Source: Trichormus variabilis 0441 (lineage in GTDB: Bacteria; Cyanobacteriota; Cyanobacteriia; Cyanobacteriales; Nostocaceae). From it: a stretch of DNA of 64,000 nucleotides. Shown here piece after piece: positions 57,346 to 64,000 of this stretch (the first letter of the stretch is position 1; the number at the start of each line of letters is the position of its first letter). Made by a program: the position numbers and the translations under genes. Location: NCBI RefSeq assembly GCF_009856605.1, contig NZ_CP047242.1, positions 5,398,501-5,462,500 on the forward strand, read 5' to 3'. The notes below the pieces were generated by a model. That model had not been told where the DNA came from and searched no databases. It saw only the letters and a list, made by a program, of their open reading frames with translations.

Positions 57346-57572
57346 CACTGTAAGCTATCATCTTTATCCCCACTAAATTCAGCAATCTGAAAATCTACTT
57401 CTGTTGATTGCTGGTTTCCAGAGAACATACCAAATTGCATTATTTGTTTTGAATGTTGAGTTTTTTTTGATTTTAAGAAAGTGACAATTACAAGACTTTC
57501 TGAAATATCAAGCGGCAATTCTGTAAGCTCTATATTACCGTTTTTGTAAACTCCTTCGATTGATTGCAACAT
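57339..57572 (-). CDS. Orphan antitoxin-like small protein (DUF104/AF2212-like)
   Basis: 77 aa. The start MLQSIEGVYKNGNIELTELPLDISE resembles the AF2212/DUF104 antitoxin type (xxxVYENGxxxPLExL). No toxin gene follows it on the minus strand, since the next sequence is convergent hicB, so the partner is missing or it is a solo regulator. Ribosome-binding site weak. Confidence 0.6.
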   Translation of the reverse strand: MLQSIEGVYKNGNIELTELPLDISESLVIVTFLKSKKTQHSKQIMQFGMFSGNQQSTEVDFQIAEFSGDKDDSLQWS

Positions 57573-57778
57573 AATTTTTACTTTGATAAAATTTGGCTGA
57601 TATATTTTCTCACTTAAGTTAACTATACACAGATTATGATTCTGTGGTTTACTTGCCTAAAGAAATATATAGCGATCGCGCATCTTGAAAAACAGGCGTT
57701 AGCGCAGCTTACCGTAGGTATAGCCTACTGTGCAATCATAGAATCAGCGATCGCATTTGGGAATTTAGAGTGCGATCG
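57573..57778. repeat. 21-nt element in HIP1-bearing repeat, with unfilled neighbour site
   Basis: Filled site 57696-57724 in the context CAGGCG...ATAGCCTACTGTG; the same context without insert is at 54889-54907. The adjacent HIP1 at 57747-57754 is an unfilled version of the 56781 site. Confidence 0.85.
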
Positions 57779-58222
57779 CTACACTATCAATTGCTCTAAC
57801 ACTAACACTGGTAAGCCTGGTAAAGATGGTAAACGAGCATCATTCGTTAAGAAAAATGATGCTCCTCCACGAATAGCAGTAGCAATCTGAATTGCATCTG
57901 GGGTTCTTAAGTTATGATTTGCTCTTAATTGTGCAGCAGTTTCAGCTATATCTGGAAAAACTTCTATAGTTGTTAACCCTTGAGAGTTCAACAAAATATC
58001 ACGATATTGTTGAGCTAATATTGTATTTCCTTGTCGCAAGGGATAGACTAACACTTCCGTAATAGTCAATACTGAAGTTACAACACTAAACTCACCACGA
58101 AACAGTGCTTCAAAGAAAGCATCTGCAACATTCAAATAATTAGGATTTTCTTCAATGAAATAAATTAAAGGTGCAGTATCCAATCCTACAATTTGACCCT
58201 GTAACTGGGCTAACCATTCCAT
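57779..58222 (-). CDS. PIN-domain toxin (VapC-like)
   Basis: 147 aa PIN-domain ribonuclease. Acidic residues are in place: D15 (VGLDTAPLIYF), E56 (TITEVLV), D109 (RTPDAIQIATA) and D128 (FLTNDARL). It overlaps the upstream antitoxin-like gene by 13 bp on the same strand, forming a type II toxin-antitoxin operon. Confidence 0.9.
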   Translation of the reverse strand: MEWLAQLQGQIVGLDTAPLIYFIEENPNYLNVADAFFEALFRGEFSVVTSVLTITEVLVYPLRQGNTILAQQYRDILLNSQGLTTIEVFPDIAETAAQLRANHNLRTPDAIQIATAIRGGASFFLTNDARLPSLPGLPVLVLEQLIV

Positions 58223-58431
58223 GAATCACGTTCCTGATTAACATATTCTTGAGCATCAATCCCATTCCAGATTTCTTTACCTAACCCACGCAATTCTAAA
58301 ATGCTACGTTTTGGCTGAGATATCATCGCCACTTGTTGACGAATTAAACTAGATAAGTCTGCAATTAAGCGTATTTGTTCTTCAGGGCTTAAACTTTTAG
58401 CTTGTTGTAAGACTTCTTGATAGCTAGACAT
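58210..58431 (-). CDS. Antitoxin of the PIN-domain pair
   Basis: 73 aa, acidic and helical (YQEVLQQAKSLSPEEQIRLIADLSSLI), then a C-terminal toxin-binding tail (ILELRGLGKEIWNGIDAQEYVNQERDSW). This form commonly accompanies PIN toxins in cyanobacteria. Overlaps the toxin gene by 13 bp. Confidence 0.82.
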   Translation of the reverse strand: MSSYQEVLQQAKSLSPEEQIRLIADLSSLIRQQVAMISQPKRSILELRGLGKEIWNGIDAQEYVNQERDSWNG

Positions 58432-58459
58432 AAAATTTACAGTTTTAATTTTCTGCTCT

Positions 58460-58535
58460 AAATTTAGCTTACCGTAGGCGATCGCCTTTGAGAATGTGGA
58501 GTGCGTTAGCGCAGCTTACCGCAGGTATCGCTGCC
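58460..58535. repeat. 21-nt element in HIP1 (58503-58531) and a half copy
   Basis: Filled site GCG...TATCGC at 58503-58531, and a solo right half (TTAGCTTACCGTAGG next to an intact HIP1) at 58464-58485. Confidence 0.8.
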
Positions 58536-58611
58536 CAAGAGCTAATGGAATATAGAATAGTATCTAAGGTAGTTAAAGTTGCTGCTTTAATATTCAATCT
58601 GGAATATCACT

Positions 58612-59187
58612 ATGAATGCTTTCACAGTCAATCTTAAACCAGTATTGGAACTCACAGATGAGCAATTTTTTAATCTATGTCAAGCAAATCGGGACTTGAA
58701 GTTTGAACGCAGCGCAAATGGAGAATTAATAATTATGCCACCTACGGGGGGAGAAACAGGGAATAAAAATGCAAGAATTACTCAACAATTAATGAATTGG
58801 GCTGATGCTGATGGTACTGGTATCGCTTTTGATTCTTCAACTTGCTTTAAGTTGCCTAATGGTGCAAACCGTTCTCCTGATGCTGCTTGGATAAAGTCAG
58901 AAAGATGGAATACTTTAACAGACGAACAAAAGGAAAAGTTCCCCCCTATTTGTCCTGATTTTGTCATTGAGTTACTTTCACCCAGTGATAGTTTGAAGGC
59001 TGCACAAGAAAAGATGAGGGAATATTTAGATAATGGTGTAAGTTTAGGTTTGTTAATTAATCGTAAATATCGTCAAGTTGAAATTCATCGACAAGAAAAA
59101 GAGGTTGAGGTTTTGGAATCTCCTGCGACTGTATCAGGCGAAGATATTTTAAAGGGTTTTGTATTGGACTTGGAAAGAATTTGGTAA
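58612..59187 (+). CDS. Uma2-family (DUF820) PD-(D/E)XK nuclease-like protein
   Basis: 191 aa typical Uma2: NGELIIMPPTGGETGNKNARI at the N-terminus, then RSPDAAWIKSERW, PPICPDFVIELLSPSDSLKAAQEKMREYLDNG (D...E-x-L with a following Lys) and the closing FVLDLERIW. Role unestablished. Not closely similar to the member at 21514. Confidence 0.9.
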   Translation: MNAFTVNLKPVLELTDEQFFNLCQANRDLKFERSANGELIIMPPTGGETGNKNARITQQLMNWADADGTGIAFDSSTCFKLPNGANRSPDAAWIKSERWNTLTDEQKEKFPPICPDFVIELLSPSDSLKAAQEKMREYLDNGVSLGLLINRKYRQVEIHRQEKEVEVLESPATVSGEDILKGFVLDLERIW

Positions 59188-59407
59188 TTTATTTGGTCAG
59201 GTGTTAGTGCAGTTTACCAAAGGTATCGCCTGCCGTGTAATCCTGAACTAAGCGTTAGCGCAGCTTACCATATGAAGCTGCATAGAATAGTTGAACGCAG
59301 ATGCACGCAGATATTGACGAAGTCTTCCCGCAGGGTACGCGGATAAATCAATGGATTTTATATTATCTTCAACCTCATATAAAGTTGGTATGAGAAGTTA
59401 AAGAATT
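59188..59407. repeat. Two 21-nt elements in HIP1-like contexts
   Basis: One copy at 59201-59229 (diverged left end GTGTTAGTG...ATCGC) and one at 59252-59278 (intact left end GCGTTAGCGCAGCTTACC, diverged right end). The rest is non-coding. Confidence 0.75.
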
Positions 59408-59905
59408 TTAAATTCGCAACCCCATAATTACTAAATCGCGTTCCACGCCATCCAAGTCTGCAACTTGGGGTAAATATCCCCATTTTTGAAAGCCGAAAGT
59501 TTCAAACAGGTGTAAACTTGGCTGATTGTGAGCAAAAATAAACCCCAATAGGGTTTTTAAACCTAAATTGGGACTTTCCGCAATTGCTTTGGCTAACAAT
59601 TGCTTACCTAAACCGCACCGATGAAAAGCTGGGGCGATGTAAATACTAAGTTCAGCCGTTGCAGAGTAGGCTGGCCGTCCGTAAAATGATTGGAAACTCA
59701 GCCACCCAGCAATTACTCCCTCTTGTTCGATTACCCATAGAGGACGAAAGTTAGGCGATCGCCCTTGGAACCAAGCAAGACGACTTTCTACTGAAACTGG
59801 TTCTAAATCAGCAGTTGCCATGCGGCTAGGAACAGCAGCATTATAAATGCCTATAATTGTAGGCAAATCAGTTGTAGTCGCATGACGGATGGTCATCACT
59901 ACCAA
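59408..59905 (-). CDS. GNAT acetyltransferase, phosphinothricin-acetyltransferase-like
   Basis: 165 aa. The opening IRHATTTDLPTIIGIYNAAV and central GRPAYSATAELSIYIAPAFHRCGLGKQLLAKAI (motif A with RCGLGK) are those of the Pat/bar-like subgroup. The closing LFETFGFQKWGYLPQVADLDGVERDLVIMG fits as well. Probably acetylates small amines or amino-acid analogues. MVVM permits starts at 59905 or 59896. Confidence 0.87.
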   Translation of the reverse strand: MVVMTIRHATTTDLPTIIGIYNAAVPSRMATADLEPVSVESRLAWFQGRSPNFRPLWVIEQEGVIAGWLSFQSFYGRPAYSATAELSIYIAPAFHRCGLGKQLLAKAIAESPNLGLKTLLGFIFAHNQPSLHLFETFGFQKWGYLPQVADLDGVERDLVIMGLRI

Positions 59906-60410
59906 ATGGAAGATAATTTTTAGAAAATACTTACAAATAATACATCTTTAATAGTAATAATTCTATGGGATTATTACTTTATTTTTACAATGTCAGTAGG
60001 TCGGGTATTGTCTACAAAAATAATCATCCTGTAAGCGATTTCTAGCTTACTGATGCTGAGATTTTGTCAATAATCAAATCGGATTTCCGTAAAGATTCCT
60101 CAGCAATTGTCAGAGATCGCTTACAATATATTCATTGCTATTTAACTCTTAGAAATCAGGGATGATATTTTTTGAGAGCCAATGCTTTCAACTGTTGATT
60201 GTAAAACGACCTCATGAACTTGGTTAATCTTCTTGCAACTATCTGAAAAATTATCTTTAATAGCTCCTCTCTCTCTAGTTCTATTCTATTAAGACTATTT
60301 TGTCTAAAAATCAGAGTATTGAGACATCTATATTCCAGCTAGGGATAGAGTTCCACTTTGTTAAGTCTCATTAACATGAAGACAGTAGCTAATGTTTAAT
60401 TTTAATCAGT
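59906..60410. other. Intergenic region
   Basis: 505 bp, AT-rich, between divergent genes. I see no gene, no repeat-family member and no clear regulatory motif. Confidence 0.5.
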
Positions 60411-61334
60411 ATGGTTGATAATTTATCTAAAGAAACCCATCATATAGAAGATAAACAAGAGACTAGTAATTCTATTGAATTAGAACTTTATCAATTTATA
60501 AATAAACTGAAAACAGGAGTTTGGCTACTAGGGATTCCATCTTGGCTATTTGGACTAACAGATAGAAGTATGTCTGCCTTTGCCGATGGTTATATTTCCA
60601 CAAGAGAAGTTTTTCAGCTTTTGACAACATCATTTTTCTTCATAAGTTGGTTGTATTTAAAGCCAGAAAATGGCTCTGATGAAGAGGTAGGCTTATTATG
60701 TCAAAATCCAGCAAGTCGATTTGCATTGAAAAAACGACACATGATTAGCCAGGAGTATATTCTCCCCTTTCCTTATCTTTGCCAAATTTATCATTTATTA
60801 AATCTTAAACATTTAGAGACTATTCACAAATTTAGTTTAAATAATTTAAGAATATTGAGTGTTAGCGACTTTCAACAAACCAATTTTGGAGGAATCATTA
60901 AATTCAATACACTTTTAGATTCGCCTATCAATGCTTTGAGAATTTGGAGACAACCAATAGTAGAAGTGGATTTAATTTTACATACTCCTTATACAATTGA
61001 ACTGAGTATTCCAGTTTACGATGGCAAAAGAATAACGGTGATATTTTATGCTTTCCCTCTCACTGAGCGAGAACACCAGTTATTTATAGAAATCTATAGT
61101 GACCTAGATTGGCCAAAACCATTGTTACAAATATTATTACATTTTGCTTCTTGTTTAACTCTCTTTGAAGACTTACCTTATCTACGTAATTTGGCTGAAG
61201 TCAATATAGAACGTTTATTTAAATTAAGCAGATTTTCTAAACAAGCAAATATGCTGCTGTTTAAAAGATTTGTAGAATTATATGGCTCAAGTGGAGACAG
61301 AATTAAACTGCTGGAGGGAAGTAATGGAAATTAG
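60411..61334 (+). CDS. Protein of unknown function with N-terminal membrane segments
   Basis: 307 aa, unrecognised. A polar N-terminus (~30 residues) is followed by two short hydrophobic segments (VWLLGIPSWLFGL, ~37-49, and LLTTSFFFISWLYL, ~68-81). The soluble C-terminal ~220 residues are rich in Leu, Phe and aromatic residues and include LILHTPYTIELSIPVYDGKRITVIFYAFPLTEREHQLFIEIYSDL. Codon use and AT content match the neighbourhood. No catalytic motif. Likely membrane-associated. Confidence 0.7.
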   Translation: MVDNLSKETHHIEDKQETSNSIELELYQFINKLKTGVWLLGIPSWLFGLTDRSMSAFADGYISTREVFQLLTTSFFFISWLYLKPENGSDEEVGLLCQNPASRFALKKRHMISQEYILPFPYLCQIYHLLNLKHLETIHKFSLNNLRILSVSDFQQTNFGGIIKFNTLLDSPINALRIWRQPIVEVDLILHTPYTIELSIPVYDGKRITVIFYAFPLTEREHQLFIEIYSDLDWPKPLLQILLHFASCLTLFEDLPYLRNLAEVNIERLFKLSRFSKQANMLLFKRFVELYGSSGDRIKLLEGSNGN

Positions 61335-61355
61335 GAACACTTGGAGCATAATTAA

Positions 61356-62300
61356 CTAATAACTATTGATGGCGATGGGCTTTGTCTCTCCGTAGGCGAT
61401 CGCTACTTCCTTGAGAATGTTCATTGGGCCGTGTTGCTTGAGGATTTGCATTTCCGACGCGTTTTTCACTAGCAAAGCACCCGCAAACCCCAAGGAATTT
61501 ACCGAAATGGATTGGAAATGTTCTTGCGATCGCGGTACGATTAACATCCATTCTCTAGTTGCTAGTAAATTATAAGCACCCGATTGTCTATCATCACCAA
61601 CCGCCCCTAAACCCACAGCACGCAATAATTTATGGTAGATTTCTAAAGTTGCGTCAGCCCCCATCAACGGGGAATCTACCCAAGCAGGCTGTAAACTAGC
61701 GAAAGCATGGACGAACGGTAGCCCTGGTATAGTTGCAATCGATTCCTCAAATTTTGCCGATGCTAATAGTGGCGCAATCGGTATCTGCGTTGCTGATGCT
61801 GTAAATGGTAACGGTACTAGTTGCAAGTGTTTATGTCGCTGGCTAGCACCTGCAAGTTTCCCTCCGTTGTAGAATGCTAAACCATCAATTCCCGCTAAAC
61901 ACGCCCACATTGCAGTAAAGTCCGCTAACGTTAGCAACTTTTCCTGCTCTTCAAAATCACGGGTGATAATCAATAAGTGATAGTCAACAACATTAAATTT
62001 ATTAAATATACATACATGAGTGTCGGAAATATCCGCTACAAATAAATCCTGTTCGTAAGGAAGAAAGGGGTTAAACTCTTTACCAGCAGATTTCTTCTCT
62101 CGTTTTTTCTTGTCTGCATTTTTACGGTCAAGGTTAGATAAAATTCGTACCAAAAAATTAACCCCATCCTGCTCAACAAATTCAAATTCTGTGGGTATCG
62201 ATAGCAACGCACCACAATTTAAAGCGTATTCCGTTTGTTTTTTTACCTGTTCCCACAATGTGTCTGGTTTTAACAAGATTTTTCCTTCAGTCCTAGTCAC
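61356..62300 (-). CDS. Ap4A phosphorylase / ATP adenylyltransferase-like protein
   Basis: 314 aa, APA1/2-type member of the HIT superfamily. The catalytic segment GASQRHKHLQLVPLP (H-x-H-x-Q) is intact, preceded by the HLLIITRDFEEQEKLLTLADF block. The C-terminal RSGAYNLLATREWMLIVPR.. region and SVNSLGFAGALLVK are typical of the family. It would cleave diadenosine tetraphosphate by phosphorolysis. A Lys-rich loop (NADKKKREKKSAGKE) may be an insertion. Confidence 0.88.
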   Translation of the reverse strand: MTRTEGKILLKPDTLWEQVKKQTEYALNCGALLSIPTEFEFVEQDGVNFLVRILSNLDRKNADKKKREKKSAGKEFNPFLPYEQDLFVADISDTHVCIFNKFNVVDYHLLIITRDFEEQEKLLTLADFTAMWACLAGIDGLAFYNGGKLAGASQRHKHLQLVPLPFTASATQIPIAPLLASAKFEESIATIPGLPFVHAFASLQPAWVDSPLMGADATLEIYHKLLRAVGLGAVGDDRQSGAYNLLATREWMLIVPRSQEHFQSISVNSLGFAGALLVKNASEMQILKQHGPMNILKEVAIAYGETKPIAINSY

Positions 62301-62357
62301 CTTGCTTTACTCCGAATTCAATTTATTGCTTTCTCCGAGGAATTAAACACAAAACTT

Positions 62358-62390
62358 AAAAACTCCACTCATAAACTGAGCGGAGTTTTG
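62358..62390. terminator. Bidirectional intrinsic terminator
   Basis: AAAACTCC-A-CTC / GAG-C-GGAGTTTT with T runs in both directions. It lies downstream of the 34-aa ORF on the minus strand and upstream of the Ap4A phosphorylase-like gene, making the small ORF an independent unit. Confidence 0.8.
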
Positions 62391-62435
62391 TAAATTTTAT
62401 TTGCCTAAATTGTTAATGTTTTAATTTGAAAACCT

Positions 62436-62540
62436 TTAAAACACGCTCATGATCGTGATGATACTAGCACTGGTTAGAGCGATCAAACCACCCATCATTA
62501 CATACTCACGTAATGGAGTCGGCAATTTGGTATTCTTCAT
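62436..62540 (-). CDS. Candidate 34-aa single-span membrane protein
   Basis: Reads MKNTKLPTPLREYVMMGGLI, then ALTSASIITIMSVF and a stop. A short basic N-terminus is followed by one ~20-residue hydrophobic span. AAGGGA lies 10 nt upstream of the ATG on the minus strand, and a good terminator follows 46 nt after the stop. This is the organisation expected of a real small gene. It does not match the photosystem, cytochrome b6f or NDH small subunits that I can recall. Conservation in relatives would decide. Confidence 0.5.
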   Translation of the reverse strand: MKNTKLPTPLREYVMMGGLIALTSASIITIMSVF

Positions 62541-62913
62541 TTTTGTAGAATCCCTTAATATAGCTGTTGTACTTAAAGATATCAGTTACCGTATAAATAA
62601 CTATAAAAGCAGGTTAAAACTTAAAATAGCGTAAACCTTCTTAGTAAATGTGAGAGTAATTACTTAACAATTCATTGTTAAATAATTTTAGTTAGGCAAA
62701 CTAAATGATTAGTAAATAATATTATTAATTTTTTATTAATAAAGTTTGGATATATAAAGGTGCAGCATTACACTGTTCTGGGAGCATATACCTTTAAAGT
62801 AGTGATTTCCGTACAATATAATTACTTATATTCCCTCATATCCGAGCGAGTTGTGTGCCTTTTTGGTCTAAAATTAAGTTTAATCAAGGTAACAACATTT
62901 AACGGAAACTCTC
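62541..62913. other. Intergenic region upstream of cysH
   Basis: 373 bp, AT-rich, carrying the divergent promoters of the small ORF and cysH. No NtcA-type box or repeat identified. Confidence 0.5.
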
Positions 62914-63639
62914 ATGACAGCTTCTACGGCATTTAAAACCCAAACAAACGAATTTAATTTAGATGAATTAAATCAACAGTTTGAAACTGCCACTCCTAAA
63001 GAAATTCTGGCATGGTCTATAGAGCATATCCCCACAGGGTTGGTACAAACTAGCGCCTTTAATGTGGATGACTTAGTAATTACCCATATCCTTTATAGTG
63101 AACTCAAGCAACCAGTACCTGTAATCTTTCTCGATACTCTGTTCCACTTTCAACAAACTCTAGAACTCGTTGCAAAAGCGAAAGAAATATACAACCTAGA
63201 TTTACAAACCTACAAAACTCCAGATGTAGACACCCGCGAAGCCTTTACTGCTAAATATGGCGAGGCGCTTTGGGATAAAGATATTACACAATTTCACCAA
63301 GTTACCAAAATTGAACCTCTACAACGGGGTTTAGATGAACTCAACACAGTTGCGTGGATTACTGGTCGTCGCCGTGATCAAGCAGTTACCCGCGCTAATA
63401 TGCCTGTATTTGAATTAGATGGCAAAGGTCGTTTGAAAGTAAATCCCCTAGCTACTTGGACACGTCAAGATAGTTGGGCTTACGTAGCCGAACATGGTGT
63501 GATTTACAACCCACTCCACGACCAAGGTTATCCCAGCATTGGCGATGAACCCATCACCACCAAAGTGGGCGAAGGCGAAGACGAACGCGCCGGACGCTGG
63601 AGAGGAAGCAATAAAACTGAATGTGGGATTCACATTTAG
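62914..63639 (+). CDS. cysH: Phosphoadenosine phosphosulfate reductase (thioredoxin-dependent)
   Basis: 241 aa, reducing activated sulfate to sulfite in assimilation. Blocks seen: TSAFNVDDLVITHIL, VIFLDTLFHFQQTLEL, WITGRRRDQA, and the C-terminal catalytic ECGIHI. That cysteine is the only one in the protein, so the CC...CxxC iron-sulfur motif of APS reductases is absent, favouring PAPS as substrate. Heptamer arrays separate it from the next gene. Confidence 0.95.
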   Translation: MTASTAFKTQTNEFNLDELNQQFETATPKEILAWSIEHIPTGLVQTSAFNVDDLVITHILYSELKQPVPVIFLDTLFHFQQTLELVAKAKEIYNLDLQTYKTPDVDTREAFTAKYGEALWDKDITQFHQVTKIEPLQRGLDELNTVAWITGRRRDQAVTRANMPVFELDGKGRLKVNPLATWTRQDSWAYVAEHGVIYNPLHDQGYPSIGDEPITTKVGEGEDERAGRWRGSNKTECGIHI

Positions 63640-63761
63640 TCAGTGGTCAGTAGTCCACAGTCCATAGTTCAACACAAAGATGTTAACTATTTAACAGTCA
63701 ATGGTTCAACGCTGAAAACAACCATTAATATTGACTATTGACTATTGACTATTGACTAATC
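63640..63761. repeat. Heptamer array cysH / sbcD-like
   Basis: Units cagtggt, cacagtc, and a clean run of attgact repeats (63728-63757) immediately upstream of the next start codon. Confidence 0.8.
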
Positions 63762-64000
63762 ATGATTAAAATCCTCCATCTCTCCGACATCCACATGGGA
63801 AGCGGTTTTTCTCACGGACGCATTAATAGCGCCACGGGATTAAATACGCGATTGGAGGATTTTGTCAATACTTTATCTGTGTGTATTGATCGGGCATTGG
63901 GAGATGCTGTAGATTTGGTCATATTTGGTGGTGATGCGTTTCCTGATGCTACGCCGCCGCCCTATGTGCAAGAAGCTTTTGCTAGTCAATTTCGTCGTTT
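63762..64000 (+). CDS. SbcD-like exonuclease subunit, 5' part only (runs off the window)
   Basis: 79 codons in the window, beginning MIKILHLSDIHMGSGFSHGR with the first metallophosphoesterase motif (D9-x-H11), and the second, VIFGGDAFPDATPP, in place of the usual GD(L/I)FD. This is the opening of an SbcD/Mre11-type nuclease. The gap to the heptamer array is only ~5 nt, so the array forms the leader. Confidence 0.85.
   Translation, partial: MIKILHLSDIHMGSGFSHGRINSATGLNTRLEDFVNTLSVCIDRALGDAVDLVIFGGDAFPDATPPPYVQEAFASQFRR

Noticed and set aside
57636..57890. 84-codon plus-strand frame
   Set aside because: Built from HIP1-bearing repeats and the antisense of the PIN toxin gene.

Overview
The window is chromosomal DNA of a filamentous, heterocyst-type cyanobacterium of the Nostoc/Anabaena group. 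Evidence: many HIP1 octamers (GCGATCGC), an Anabaena-type NtcA, chlH, a cyanobacterial sucrose-phosphate synthase, several cyanobacteria-only families (DUF3084, DUF3146, DUF4330, XisH/XisI), and intergenic regions full of heptamer arrays, small dispersed repeats and MITE-like palindromes. No database search could be run, so the strain is not named.

Layout. 1-850: a boundary, with a 3' fragment of tRNA-Gly(UCC) that keeps its own terminator, followed by a 5'-truncated peptidyl-prolyl isomerase. It looks like the scar of a tRNA-targeted integration whose element lies to the left. 857-14304: housekeeping block (SNF2 helicase, GNAT, pnp, DUF3146, YqgF-like nuclease, DUF3084, ntcA, fabI, hisB, an ABC ATPase). 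14755-27397: polysaccharide export protein, SPFH protein, folP, tpiA, a DUF697-type GTPase, a secreted protein, Uma2, an EF-G paralogue, a TPR protein, PsiE and hemB. 28462-41274: prfC, a degenerate M48 peptidase, an RRM protein, a long non-coding stretch with a structured-RNA candidate, spsB, a PEP-CTERM protein, rqcH, DUF4330 and an active-type M48 protease. 41381-52095: phosphatase, DUF2470, two paralogous Ser/Thr kinases flanking a beta-repeat secreted protein, and chlH.

52.1-59.3 kb is the accessory region. The 3' end of chlH occurs twice, 1,030 bp apart, and a complete xisH-xisI pair lies between the copies. Then come an AIPR-like (abortive infection) gene, a second xisH-xisI pair whose xisH is split by a 909-bp IS5-family element, a hicAB-like pair, an orphan antitoxin-like gene, a PIN/antitoxin pair and a Uma2 gene. 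The spaces between them hold a 21-nt element inserted into HIP1 sites, with filled and unfilled sites both visible. 59.4-64 kb returns to ordinary genes (GNAT, an unknown membrane protein, Ap4A phosphorylase-like, a 34-aa small membrane protein candidate, cysH and the start of an sbcD-like gene).

Regulation visible in sequence: NtcA-type boxes (GTA-N8-TAC) upstream of ntcA and, with a correctly spaced -10 element, far upstream of spsB. Several intrinsic terminators have been placed.
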